From positions 372,001 to 436,000 of the forward strand of contig CAVTND010000012.1 of assembly GCA_963735955.1 (NCBI GenBank): a stretch of 64,000 bases of DNA, written 5' to 3'. The DNA comes from CAVTND01 sp963735955 (GTDB lineage Bacteria; Pseudomonadota; Gammaproteobacteria; Burkholderiales; Burkholderiaceae_F). This document shows, in pieces, positions 17,478 through 25,370 of the stretch (its first letter is position 1; the number at the start of each line of letters is the position of its first letter). Made by a program: the position numbers and the translations under genes. Under the pieces are notes generated by a model. The model had not been told where the DNA came from. It searched no databases and saw only the letters and a program-made list of their open reading frames with translations.

Positions 17478-18068
17478 ATGCAAGATCACGAATCAGCTGG
17501 CGCCAACACCGAGAATCGCACGATGCTGCGCAAGCTCGTCATCGTGGCCGTGCTGATGTTCGGGTTCGGCTGGGCGCTGATCCCGCTGTATCGCAAGATC
17601 TGCGAGATCACCGGTATCAACGTCGTCACGGCGCGCGACGGCAGCGCCGAGCGCGCGGCGCGCAATACGCAGATCGACACCAGCCGGACCGTGATCGTCG
17701 AGTTCGACGCCAATGTGCAAGGCCCATGGCGGTTCCGGCCGCACGTGAATCACGTCGAGGTTCATCCTGGAGAGCTTGTGAACGTTACTTACGACCTGGC
17801 CAACCTCGAAGCGCGGCCAGTGGTCGGTCAGGCGATTCCGAGCTTTGCGCCAATGCAATCCGCAGCCCACTTCCAGAAAGTGGAGTGCTTCTGCTTTCAG
17901 CAGCAGACGCTTGCGGGCGGCGAGACCCGGCAGTTCCCGGTCGTGTTCTATGTAGATAGTGACCTGCCGCGGGACGTCGGCACCATCACCTTGTCGTACA
18001 CGTTCTTCGAGGTGGCCGGCGCCTTGCCGCGAGCGCGGGCAGCGGCCGGGTCCGGTGCGCCCGGCTAG
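17478..18068 (+). CDS. ctaG: cytochrome c oxidase assembly protein CtaG (Cox11)
   Basis: CtaG/Cox11 delivers copper to the CuB site of subunit I. The 196-residue product has one N-terminal membrane anchor (about 19-38), a periplasmic immunoglobulin-like domain with the invariant CFCF motif (C137 and C139), and C-terminal GTITLSYTFFE. It lies between the small assembly peptide and DUF2970, the common order. The start at ATG 17478 is preceded by CATCAAG only, a weak ribosome site; ATG 17523 (residue 16) is a possible alternative. Confidence 0.94.
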   Translation: MQDHESAGANTENRTMLRKLVIVAVLMFGFGWALIPLYRKICEITGINVVTARDGSAERAARNTQIDTSRTVIVEFDANVQGPWRFRPHVNHVEVHPGELVNVTYDLANLEARPVVGQAIPSFAPMQSAAHFQKVECFCFQQQTLAGGETRQFPVVFYVDSDLPRDVGTITLSYTFFEVAGALPRARAAAGSGAPG

Positions 18069-18076
18069 GAACGGAA

Positions 18077-18304
18077 ATGAGCGATCGCATCGTTGACCCG
18101 GCAAGCGAAGCGCCCGTGCGTGACGCGACGCTGCTGCAGACCGCCAGAGCGGTACTGTGGTCATTCTTCGGCGTGCGGCGTCGCGCTGCGTACGAGCAGG
18201 ACGCTCTGCGCCTCAAGCCGCTGCATGTGATTTTCGCCGGGCTGATCGGGGCCCTGCTGTTTGTATTGATTTTGATTGCGGTCGTTCGGGCCGTGGTGAA
18301 TTAG
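18077..18304 (+). CDS. DUF2970 small membrane protein
   Basis: A 75-residue protein with a WSFFGVRR element and one C-terminal membrane helix (about 50-72, HVIFAGLIGALLFVLILIAV). DUF2970 genes occur between ctaG and coxC in many betaproteobacterial oxidase clusters; their function is not known to me. It begins 8 bp after ctaG. The stop codon region GTGAATTAG is echoed by the repeats just downstream. Confidence 0.85.
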   Translation: MSDRIVDPASEAPVRDATLLQTARAVLWSFFGVRRRAAYEQDALRLKPLHVIFAGLIGALLFVLILIAVVRAVVN

Positions 18305-18307
18305 TTT

Positions 18308-18333
18308 CGTGAACTGAACTCGTGAATTGAGAA
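18308..18333. repeat. imperfect direct repeat rich in TGA after DUF2970 gene
   Basis: Two imperfect 13-bp units, CGTGAACTGAACT and CGTGAATTGAGAA, follow the DUF2970 stop whose context is GTGAATTAG. Each has TGA codons. They fill most of the gap before coxC, whose ribosome site AAGGGAAG lies just downstream. Confidence 0.6.
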
Positions 18334-18353
18334 GCAGAGGAAGGGAAGACGAT

Positions 18354-19217
18354 ATGGCCAGCACACATGGGGCCGCCGCCTCGCACTACTTCATTCCGGC
18401 GCCCGCCCAGTGGCCGATGGTGGGGATGATCGCGATGATCCTCGTCACTTTCGGCGCGGCGATGGTGGTGAACTACAACCCCGTCGGCTGGTGGCCGCTG
18501 GCACTCGGCTTTGCCACCTTGATCTACATGATGTTCGGCTGGTTCACCATGGTGTCGCGCGAGTCCGAGCGTGGCGTCTTCAACGGACAGGTCGATGTGT
18601 CGTTCCGTTGGGGCATGGGCTGGTTCATCTTTTCAGAGGTGATGTTTTTCGCCTCGTTCTTCGGCGCCCTGTTCTACGCACGCGTGATTACCTTGCCCTT
18701 GCTGGGCGACTTCGATCACAAGCTGCTCTGGCCGGACTTCAACGCGGTGTGGCCGCACTCCGGGCCGGGCGGCATTGTTGACGCCTTCACCAAGATCGGC
18801 CCACTGTGGCTGCCGACGGTCAACACCGCCCTGTTGCTGTCATCCGGCGTGACGCTGACGATTTCGCATCATGCACTGCGCGCCAATCACCGCAGCAGGG
18901 CTGCGCTCTGGCTGGCGATTACAGTGCTTCTGGGTCTCAGCTTCATCAGCGTGCAGGCCTATGAATACATTCATGCGTACTCAGCGCTGAACCTGAAGCT
19001 GTCGTCCGGAATATTTGGCTCGACCTTCTTCATGCTGACCGGCTTTCATGGATTCCACGTGATGGTCGGGGCGATCATGCTGACGGTCGTGCTGGCCCGG
19101 CTGCTCAGCGGGCATTTCAAGCCCGATCATCATTTCGCCTTTGAAGCAGCGGCCTGGTACTGGCACTTCGTCGATGTGGTCTGGGTCGGCCTGTACATCG
19201 TCGTGTACTGGCTCTGA
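18354..19217 (+). CDS. coxC: cytochrome c oxidase subunit III
   Basis: Subunit III is the seven-helix membrane subunit that stabilises the oxidase core. From ATG 18354, preceded by AAGGGAAG, the product is 287 residues with typical segments ESERGVFNGQVDVSFRWGMG, WFIFSEVMFFASFFGALFYAR, the SSGVTLTISHHAL helix, and the C-terminal AAAWYWHFVDVVWVGLYIVVY, which is highly conserved. It ends before a strong terminator. An upstream in-frame start within the repeat region is not favoured. Confidence 0.96.
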   Translation: MASTHGAAASHYFIPAPAQWPMVGMIAMILVTFGAAMVVNYNPVGWWPLALGFATLIYMMFGWFTMVSRESERGVFNGQVDVSFRWGMGWFIFSEVMFFASFFGALFYARVITLPLLGDFDHKLLWPDFNAVWPHSGPGGIVDAFTKIGPLWLPTVNTALLLSSGVTLTISHHALRANHRSRAALWLAITVLLGLSFISVQAYEYIHAYSALNLKLSSGIFGSTFFMLTGFHGFHVMVGAIMLTVVLARLLSGHFKPDHHFAFEAAAWYWHFVDVVWVGLYIVVYWL

Positions 19218-19237
19218 GCTCTGCGCGCAGGGAATTG

Positions 19238-19265
19238 GCGGCGCCTGCGGGCGCCGCTTTCGTTT
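19238..19265 (+). terminator. intrinsic terminator after coxC
   Basis: An 8-bp GC stem (GCGGCGCC against GGCGCCGC, 19238-19257) with a four-base loop TGCG is followed by TTTCGTTT. It marks the end of the structural cox unit before the convergent twin-TM gene. Confidence 0.85.
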
Positions 19266-19280
19266 GCAGCGCCTTGCAGT

Positions 19281-19478
19281 TCAGTAGGAGCGAGGTTCGA
19301 TCCAGCCCATCCAGTAGCTGAACAGGATGAACAGGAACAGTGCGACCGAGAGCCCGACGCGCAGCATCAATGCATGGAGCATGCGGTCGGTGGTGCCGCG
19401 ATCGCGAATCAGGAACACCAGCGCAGATCCCAGCGATGCAATGATGCCGATCAGAGCCAGGACAATGATGACGCGCAT
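19281..19478 (-). CDS. twin transmembrane protein (DUF2909-like)
   Basis: A 65-residue membrane protein with two hydrophobic helices, about 3-24 and 42-60, joined by a basic loop RDRGTTDR. It starts at ATG 19478 and is read opposite to the cox genes, between coxC and the surf1 gene. This inverted placement recurs in betaproteobacterial oxidase clusters where it is annotated as a twin transmembrane or DUF2909 protein. A role in oxidase biogenesis is an inference from location. Confidence 0.8.
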   Translation of the reverse strand: MRVIIVLALIGIIASLGSALVFLIRDRGTTDRMLHALMLRVGLSVALFLFILFSYWMGWIEPRSY

Positions 19479-19520
19479 GCGGTCCGATTCCCTCGATCGA
19501 TTATCCCATCGGGGACCGTG

Positions 19521-20258
19521 ATGGCCCGGACCCACGTTGTCGCCTGGATTGCCGCGATCGCCGGAATTGCGATCACTGTTTCGCTTGGCAACTGGCAGTT
19601 GCGGCGCGCGGACGAGAAGCGCAGCTTGCAAGCGCAGCGCGACCGGGCCGAAACCGCTGCGCCACTGGCCGTGGCGACAGCCGCCGACCTGATGGCCGCT
19701 CGGGATCAGCTGCCGCGTCGGGTTGTCCTGCGTGGCGAATTTGTCGATGGTGTCACGGTGTTCCTCGACAATCGGATCATCGAAGGCAAGGCGGGATTTC
19801 AGGTCGTCATGCCGCTTCGCATCGCGGGCGATGGAACGTACGTCCTGATCGATCGAGGCTGGATAGAGCTCAATCCAGCCCACCGCGCTCTGCTGCCCGC
19901 CATTCCGCGGCCTGACGGCACGGTGGAGCTAGTGGGCTTGGCCGTCGAGCGCCTGCCGCGGCTGCTTGAGCTCGGCACGGCCTCGCCCGCTGCCGTGCCA
20001 GGGATCTGGCAGAACCTCGACCCGGACCGCTATGCACAGGCGACGGGCTTGGCAGTGGCTCCGATTGTTGTCATGCAGACGAGCGAGTTGCCGGATGGCC
20101 TGCAAAGATCGCGCGCGCGCATCGGTGCCGGGGTCGACACGCATCTCGGCTATGCGTTTCAGTGGTATTCACTCACCGCTCTCATAACCGTGCTTGCGGT
20201 GGTGCTGGGCCTGCGTTCCCGACGTAGCAAGAAAGTGGAGGGCGCCGGTGGCCACTGA
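19521..20258 (+). CDS. SURF1 family cytochrome oxidase biogenesis protein
   Basis: SURF1 proteins help insert heme a into subunit I. The 245-residue product has N- and C-terminal membrane helices (about 5-22 and 215-235) around a periplasmic domain; the hallmark GNWQLRRADEK follows the first helix, and GFQVVMPLR, DRGWI and the C-terminal YAFQWYSLTALI segment are family signatures. ATG 19521 follows GGGGA. Its 3' end overlaps the next gene by 11 bp. Confidence 0.92.
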   Translation: MARTHVVAWIAAIAGIAITVSLGNWQLRRADEKRSLQAQRDRAETAAPLAVATAADLMAARDQLPRRVVLRGEFVDGVTVFLDNRIIEGKAGFQVVMPLRIAGDGTYVLIDRGWIELNPAHRALLPAIPRPDGTVELVGLAVERLPRLLELGTASPAAVPGIWQNLDPDRYAQATGLAVAPIVVMQTSELPDGLQRSRARIGAGVDTHLGYAFQWYSLTALITVLAVVLGLRSRRSKKVEGAGGH

Positions 20259-20880
20259 GACGCCAGAAGCGCCAGAAACGCGCAGCCACTGGCACCGCTA
20301 TCGCGTGCTGTACGCGGTGATCGCCGTCTGCATCGCCCCGGTGCTGGCCTCGTATTTCACCTATTACGTGCTGCCGCCGGGCGGACGCACCAACTTTGGC
20401 ACGCTAATCGAGCCGCAGCGACCCGTGCCAGGTCTGAACTTGCGCACGCTCGATGGCCGACCGTTCCAGCTGAAGAGTCTGGCCGGCAAATGGGTATTGC
20501 TTACGGTCGATCAGGGTGAATGCGACAAAGCCTGCGCGGGAAAACTCTTCGCGATGCGCCAGCAGCGCCTGATGACCGGCAAGGACAGCGAGCGCATCGA
20601 ACGGGTCTGGCTGATTGATGACGCCGCGCCCTTGTCGACCATGTTGATGCGGGAGCACGAGGGTGTGCACTTTCTGCGGGCCGATTCCGCTGAATTGCAC
20701 GCGTGGCTGCCGGCTGGCGATGCCGCGGGCCGCATCGAGGACTACATCTATGTCGTCGATCCGTTCGGCAATCTGATGCTGCGCTGGCCGGGTCAAGGCG
20801 AACCAAAGGCGATCAAGCGCGATCTCGCACGACTGCTGCGCGCGTCAAGCCAGTGGATCTACGTGAACAAGCCGGACTGA
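20248..20880 (+). CDS. SCO/thioredoxin-like membrane-anchored protein of the cox cluster
   Basis: A 210-residue protein with one N-terminal membrane helix (about 18-41) and a periplasmic thioredoxin-like fold. It retains a CxxxC pair, C92 and C96 in GECDKAC, as in copper-handling Sco proteins, but lacks the following proline and the distal histidine context of the Sco gene at 22963. It starts at GTG 20248, after GGAGG, inside the end of the SURF1 gene. Comparable genes follow surf1 in Burkholderiales. Copper or thiol chemistry is probable, exact role unknown. Confidence 0.75.
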   Translation: MATETPEAPETRSHWHRYRVLYAVIAVCIAPVLASYFTYYVLPPGGRTNFGTLIEPQRPVPGLNLRTLDGRPFQLKSLAGKWVLLTVDQGECDKACAGKLFAMRQQRLMTGKDSERIERVWLIDDAAPLSTMLMREHEGVHFLRADSAELHAWLPAGDAAGRIEDYIYVVDPFGNLMLRWPGQGEPKAIKRDLARLLRASSQWIYVNKPD

Positions 20881-20887
20881 GAGCTCG

Positions 20888-21976
20888 ATGGACGGTGCCG
20901 CGCTCGGCTGGCTGTTGTTCAAGGGTATGGCAGTGGCGACCGTGCCGCTCGTCTACGTCTGGAAGTCCCGCGACGTGGCCAAGTACCGCAAGCTGGCCTG
21001 GGTCACCGCGTTCCTGACACTTGATCTGATCATGTTCGGCAGTTTCACCCGCCTGACCGATTCCGGCCTCGGCTGTCCGGACTGGCCCGGCTGTTACGGC
21101 CAATCGAATCCGCTCGCTGCCGATGCGCAGATCCGTGCCGCCGAGACTGCGCAGCCGAGCGGGCCGGTCACGATCGGCAAGGCGTGGATCGAGATGCTGC
21201 ATCGCTATTTCGCCCTCGGAGTCGGGTTCCTGATCATCCTGTTGACAGCACACGCCTGGCGACGTGCGCTCGCTCCGGACATGTCGTCGGCGCGCCAGAC
21301 TTCACCCTGGCTTGCCACGGCGACCTTGCTGTGGGTATGCCTCCAGGGCGCGTTCGGTGCCCTGACCGTCACCATGAAGTTGCAGCCGGCAATCGTGACC
21401 GCGCATCTGCTAGGCGGAATGGTCCTGCTCGCACTGTTGACCGCGTTGGCATTGCGCGAGAGTCCTCCCGCGGCGGTTGACGCGCGGGCGCGCGAGTTGC
21501 GATTGCTGGCGGCAGTGGCGTTGCTGGCCGTTGCAGTGCAGATTGCGCTGGGCGGCTGGGTCAGCAGCAACTATGCAGTTCTTGCCTGCCCTGACTTTCC
21601 ACTCTGTCAGGGGCAGGTTTTCCCGCCGATGGATTTCGAGCACGCGTTCTCGATCGCACGGCCGCTGGGCATGACGGGCGACGGTGCCCGGATCACAGTC
21701 CAGGGACTGGTTGCAATTCACTGGGTTCATCGCATGTTCGCCCTCGTGGCAAGCGCATTGCTGCTCTGGCTGGCATGGCGGGCCTGGCGCCTGGAAGGTC
21801 TGGCTCGGCCGGCACACTGGCTGGTCGGCTTGCTCGCATTGCAGATCCTGACCGGCGTGTCGAACGTCGTGCTGCAATGGCCGCTCGTGGCCGCAGTGAC
21901 GCATAGTGGAGGAGCGGCGCTGCTGGTTGCAGTGCTGGTCACCATCAATCTTCGGGTCGCGGCTCCGAACCGGTAA
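20888..21976 (+). CDS. ctaA: heme A synthase (CtaA/Cox15)
   Basis: CtaA oxidises the C8 methyl of heme O to make heme A. The 362-residue membrane protein has about eight helices in two related halves, with heme-binding histidines in the MLHRYFALG and IHWVHRMFAL contexts, the TRLTDSGLGCPDWPGCYGQ loop and the second loop CPDFPLCQGQ; both cysteine pairs are present. It lies 7 bp after the Sco-like gene and just before ctaB, which makes its substrate. Confidence 0.95.
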   Translation: MDGAALGWLLFKGMAVATVPLVYVWKSRDVAKYRKLAWVTAFLTLDLIMFGSFTRLTDSGLGCPDWPGCYGQSNPLAADAQIRAAETAQPSGPVTIGKAWIEMLHRYFALGVGFLIILLTAHAWRRALAPDMSSARQTSPWLATATLLWVCLQGAFGALTVTMKLQPAIVTAHLLGGMVLLALLTALALRESPPAAVDARARELRLLAAVALLAVAVQIALGGWVSSNYAVLACPDFPLCQGQVFPPMDFEHAFSIARPLGMTGDGARITVQGLVAIHWVHRMFALVASALLLWLAWRAWRLEGLARPAHWLVGLLALQILTGVSNVVLQWPLVAAVTHSGGAALLVAVLVTINLRVAAPNR

Positions 21977-22022
21977 AATCCCGCCTTTCCCGCGCCATCC
22001 ATTCTCGTCCGGACCACCAGCG

Positions 22023-22916
22023 ATGACCGCCCACGCCTCAACCAGCGAACGCACCTTCGGCCATCTGCTGACGCAGTACTGGGCTCTGACCAAGCCACGC
22101 GTGACTCAGCTGGCGATCTTCTGCGCGGTCATCGGCATGTTTCTCTCCACTCCGGAACTGCCGCCGGCCCGGATCCTGGTGCTCGGAACAATCGGAATCT
22201 GGCTGCTGGCGGGCGCGGCCTTTGCCGTCAATTCACTGATCGAACAGCACGTCGATGCCCGCATGGCGCGGACACGCATGCGGCCATTGCCGCGTGGCGA
22301 ATTGTCACCGTGCCAGGCGATCGTGTTTTCTGGTGCCATCGGTGGCGCAGGAATGGCGGTGCTCTACGTTTGGGTCAACCCGTTGACCATGTGGCTGACC
22401 TTCGCCACCTTCGTCGGCTATGCGGTCGTTTACACCGTCCTGCTGAAACCGCATACGCCCCAGAACATCGTGATCGGCGGCATGAGCGGAGCGATGCCAC
22501 CGGTGCTGGGCTGGGCCGCAGTGACCGGGAGCACGCCACCGGAGGCCTGGTTGCTGGCGCTGATCATCTTTGTCTGGACGCCGCCGCACTTCTGGGCCCT
22601 GGCCCTGTATCGGCTGGAGGATTACCGCAAGACCGGCTGGCCGATGCTGCCCGTTACCCACGGCGTTCCGCTCACTCGTCTGCACATTCTGCTGTACACG
22701 ATCGTGCTGGTGGCGACGACCACGCTGCCGTTTGTGATCCGCATGGCGGGTGGCCTGTACCTGGTTGCGGCCCTGGTCCTCGGCGCAATTTTCATCAGTT
22801 ACGCGTGGCGGCTCTATCGCAGCTACAACGACCGCCTGGCGCGTGCAACTTTCAACTATTCGATCGTCTACCTGGCCGCGCTGTTCGCAGCCCTCCTGGT
22901 CGATCACTACGTGTGA
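22023..22916 (+). CDS. ctaB: protoheme IX farnesyltransferase (heme O synthase)
   Basis: CtaB transfers a farnesyl group to heme B, giving heme O for CtaA. The 297-residue protein has about nine helices and the UbiA-type Asp-rich motifs: NSLIEQHVDARMARTRMRPL in the first loop and YRLEDYRKTGWPMLP in the second. ATG 22023 is selected because homology starts there (YWALTKPRVTQL). An earlier in-frame start would overlap ctaA. Confidence 0.95.
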   Translation: MTAHASTSERTFGHLLTQYWALTKPRVTQLAIFCAVIGMFLSTPELPPARILVLGTIGIWLLAGAAFAVNSLIEQHVDARMARTRMRPLPRGELSPCQAIVFSGAIGGAGMAVLYVWVNPLTMWLTFATFVGYAVVYTVLLKPHTPQNIVIGGMSGAMPPVLGWAAVTGSTPPEAWLLALIIFVWTPPHFWALALYRLEDYRKTGWPMLPVTHGVPLTRLHILLYTIVLVATTTLPFVIRMAGGLYLVAALVLGAIFISYAWRLYRSYNDRLARATFNYSIVYLAALFAALLVDHYV

Positions 22917-22962
22917 CAACGCTTCCGACAGCCGTCTGACGGCGCCTGGGCCCGAATCCGTC

Positions 22963-23526
22963 GTGAAGTCATTGCTGGTTTCGATCGCACTGATCCTGGC
23001 CGCGTGCCAGCCGGAAGGCAGCTTCAAGGCGGTCGACATCACCGGCGCTGCCTATGCCCGGGAGCTGGCCTTGACGGATCACACCGGTGCGAAGCGCTCC
23101 CTGGCAGACTTCCGCGGCAAAGTCACAGTGGTGTTCTTCGGCTACACCCAATGCCCGGACGTCTGCCCGACGACCCTGTCGGACATGGCCGAAGTCCGTA
23201 AGCGGCTCGGCAAGCAGGGTGATCAGGTTCAGGTCCTGTTCGTCACCATCGATCCGGAACGTGATACCCCTGCGCTGCTGGCGCAATACGTGCCCGCCTT
23301 CGATCCCAGTTTCATTGGTCTATATGGAGATGCGGCCCAGACCGCGGCGGTTGCAAAGGAGTTCAAGGTTTTTTATGCCAAGGCCGCGGGCAGGACGCCG
23401 AACTCCTACACGATGGACCATACTGCTGGGAGCTATGTGATCGATCGCACCGGGCAGGTAAGGCTGTTCGTGCGGCATGGCGCTTCCGTCGCGGATATCG
23501 AGCACGACCTTCGGCGATTGTTGTAG
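22963..23526 (+). CDS. SCO family copper chaperone lipoprotein
   Basis: Sco proteins supply copper to, or reduce the cysteines of, the CuA site of subunit II. The 187-residue product starts at GTG 22963 and has a lipoprotein signal with lipobox LAAC (C15), then a thioredoxin fold with the copper motif C64-P-D-V-C68-P and the distal His in TMDHTAG. It closes the oxidase assembly gene set, with ctaB 46 bp upstream. Unlike the gene at 20248, all copper ligands are intact. Confidence 0.93.
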   Translation: MKSLLVSIALILAACQPEGSFKAVDITGAAYARELALTDHTGAKRSLADFRGKVTVVFFGYTQCPDVCPTTLSDMAEVRKRLGKQGDQVQVLFVTIDPERDTPALLAQYVPAFDPSFIGLYGDAAQTAAVAKEFKVFYAKAAGRTPNSYTMDHTAGSYVIDRTGQVRLFVRHGASVADIEHDLRRLL

Positions 23527-23550
23527 CCCCTGTTCCAGCCTGAGCCTGCT

Positions 23551-24177
23551 TTAGTCCAGGGCTCCGGTCGTCGCGGAGACGCGGGTTCGGCTCGAGATCA
23601 GCGGGCCTTCGTCGACCTGGTCCTGGATTCCGAAGTTGAGGCGCATTCCCGCGTCAAGCTCGAGCTCGAAGCCGACAAAGACACTCAGGTCGTCATGCTC
23701 GTAGTCCTCGGATTGCCACTGAGTTGCTCCCGGATGCAACACGCCGTGGACCTCGAAGGGATCGAACACCGCAATTGCTCCCGGCGTTAGCGGGAGGCGG
23801 GCAGGCGCGCGCGGAAATACCAGGTCGATCGCCGGCCCCTGGGCGTACCAGACCCCGAACAGGACATTCCCGTAGTGCGCGTCATTGTGAAAGAACGCGC
23901 CGCGGCACATGTACCAGTCGAAGCTCTTACGTAGCGCAGGAGCGAATGGCGGGCCGATAGCGTGCGCGAGCTCGGCGTGCACATCTGGATCGCTCCAGGT
24001 GCCGCCCGACTCGATGCGGCCGGCCGGGCCACGCGCCGATAGTCGGGCCACCGCGGCACGCGCGCTCAGTGCCGATGTGATTGGCTGCTGGCCATAGGCG
24101 ATGCGGGTCGCGAGCCCGCGCGTCTTGCCGTCGTGCTCAGCGCCGATCGAGGAATGGGCAATGGGCAGAAACTGCAT
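23551..24177 (-). CDS. hypothetical protein with HxD...H pattern, possible Fe(II) oxygenase fold
   Basis: A 208-residue soluble protein I cannot assign firmly. The central region reads FFHNDAHYGNVLFGVWYAQ, with H97-N-D99, and later FDPFEVHGVL with H144, a pattern compatible with the metal triad of cupin or 2-oxoglutarate/Fe(II) oxygenases; arginines for a co-substrate are not obvious. ATG 24177 is chosen because the rpoH terminator lies just upstream and would fall inside any longer version. It is converging on the Sco gene, with a 24-bp gap. Confidence 0.6.
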   Translation of the reverse strand: MQFLPIAHSSIGAEHDGKTRGLATRIAYGQQPITSALSARAAVARLSARGPAGRIESGGTWSDPDVHAELAHAIGPPFAPALRKSFDWYMCRGAFFHNDAHYGNVLFGVWYAQGPAIDLVFPRAPARLPLTPGAIAVFDPFEVHGVLHPGATQWQSEDYEHDDLSVFVGFELELDAGMRLNFGIQDQVDEGPLISSRTRVSATTGALD

Positions 24178-24198
24178 CGGCGCGAGGGCGGAGGTCAC

Positions 24199-24225
24199 AA
24201 AAAAAGCCCCAGCGTGCGCTGGGGC
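24199..24225 (-). terminator. intrinsic terminator after rpoH
   Basis: GCCCCAGC and GCTGGGGC (24206-24225) form an 8-bp stem with loop GTGC, and on the minus strand it is followed by seven Ts (A tract 24199-24205). It ends rpoH transcription before the hypothetical gene at 23551-24177. Confidence 0.92.
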
Positions 24226-24308
24226 CAGTGTCCGCCCCGTGGGGGAGAGGGGATTAACTGAGGCGGACCGGGGTCTTGCCACCCAAGTAGAAGCTGCTGA
24301 CCGCGCCC

Positions 24309-25223
24309 TTAGGCATGGGGCTCGAGCACGGTACGCATCTTCTGAAGGGCTTTGGCCTCGATCTGTCGAATTCGTTCCGCGGAGACCCCAAATTCCTGGG
24401 CGAGGTCATGCAGGGTCGAAGTGCCAACGCGGCCTTCGGCATCTTCAGCCAGCCAGCGCGCCTCGATGATGCGGCGGCTGCGGGGGTCGAGCCCGGCAAT
24501 TGCGGCTCGCACGCCATCGGTTTGCATCAGCTCGTTCTGGCGGCGGGCCAGCACCTGGGTCGGCTCAGAGTCCTCGTCGGCCAGATAGGCGATCGGCGCG
24601 AACTCTTCCTCGCCGTCTTCGACCCGCCCTTCAAGCGCGATGTCACCCCCAGACAGGCGGGTCTCCATCTCGACGACTTCGTCGGGCTTGACGTTCAGTT
24701 CGCGCGCCATGCCCTGGACTTCGGCCGGGGACATTGTTCCCAGGCCCTGCTTCATGCTGCGCAGATTGAAGAAGAGCTTGCGCTGCGCCTTGGTCGTGGC
24801 GACCTTCACGAGGCGCCAGTTCTTCAGGATGTATTCGTGGATCTCGGCCTTGATCCAATGCAGTGCAAAGGACACCAACCTGACTCCACGCTCGGGGTCG
24901 AAGCGCTTGACCGCCTTCATCAGGCCGATATTCCCCTCCTGAATCAGATCGGCATGCGCCAGTCCGTAGCCCAGGTAGTTGCGGGCGACCGCGACCACGA
25001 GCCGAAGATGCGACATGACGAGCCGGCCGGCGGCATCAAGGTCATTGCTGTCGCGAAACTCGCGTGCGAGACGCGCTTCCTCCTCAGCAGTCAACATCGG
25101 CATGCGATTCACGGCCGAGATGTAGCTGTCGATGCTGCCAAGGCTGCCTGGGTGCAGTGCGAGCGCATGGCCGGCGAACGGAACAAGGGCGGTGCTGGAC
25201 GCTGCAGGCGAACGATTACTCAC
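24309..25223 (-). CDS. rpoH: heat-shock sigma factor RpoH (sigma-32)
   Basis: RpoH directs RNA polymerase to heat-shock promoters. The start is GTG 25223, preceded at 7 bp by AGGAGG; an ATG at 25247 lies upstream of that ribosome site and is disfavoured. The 304-residue product has sigma regions 2 (RLVMSHLRLVVAVARNYLGYG, then DLIQEGNIGLMKAVKRFDP), the RpoH box QRKLFFNLR at 147-155, and region 4 near the end (LAQEFGVSAERIRQIEAKAL). A perfect CIRCE operator lies 28 bp upstream of the start codon, so HrcA control is predicted in addition to any other regulation. Confidence 0.96.
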   Translation of the reverse strand: MSNRSPAASSTALVPFAGHALALHPGSLGSIDSYISAVNRMPMLTAEEEARLAREFRDSNDLDAAGRLVMSHLRLVVAVARNYLGYGLAHADLIQEGNIGLMKAVKRFDPERGVRLVSFALHWIKAEIHEYILKNWRLVKVATTKAQRKLFFNLRSMKQGLGTMSPAEVQGMARELNVKPDEVVEMETRLSGGDIALEGRVEDGEEEFAPIAYLADEDSEPTQVLARRQNELMQTDGVRAAIAGLDPRSRRIIEARWLAEDAEGRVGTSTLHDLAQEFGVSAERIRQIEAKALQKMRTVLEPHA

Positions 25224-25250
25224 GCAAGGGCCTCCTATATGAGTCAAATC

Positions 25251-25277
25251 TTAGCACTCGAATCTCCCGAGTGCTAA
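25251..25277 (-). promoter_or_regulatory. CIRCE operator (HrcA binding site) upstream of rpoH
   Basis: TTAGCACTC-N9-GAGTGCTAA is present without mismatch, identical to the CIRCE consensus bound by the repressor HrcA. It lies between a plausible promoter (25280-25309) and the rpoH ribosome site, ideally placed to block transcription initiation. hrcA itself is not in this window. Confidence 0.92.
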
Positions 25278-25279
25278 GC

Positions 25280-25309
25280 CTTAGAAAGGGCGCCAAACAG
25301 GAAGTTCAA
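25280..25309 (-). promoter_or_regulatory. sigma-70-like promoter for rpoH
   Basis: On the minus strand TTGAAC (25304-25309) is separated by 18 bp from TCTAAG (25280-25285). The predicted transcription start would fall inside the adjacent CIRCE element, as expected for HrcA-regulated promoters. Individual hexamers are only moderate matches. Confidence 0.45.
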
Positions 25310-25370
25310 TCCCGATCGAAAGACTCGGGAAATCATCTTGGCGCAGATGGGCGCGATAGTGAGCGAACGC

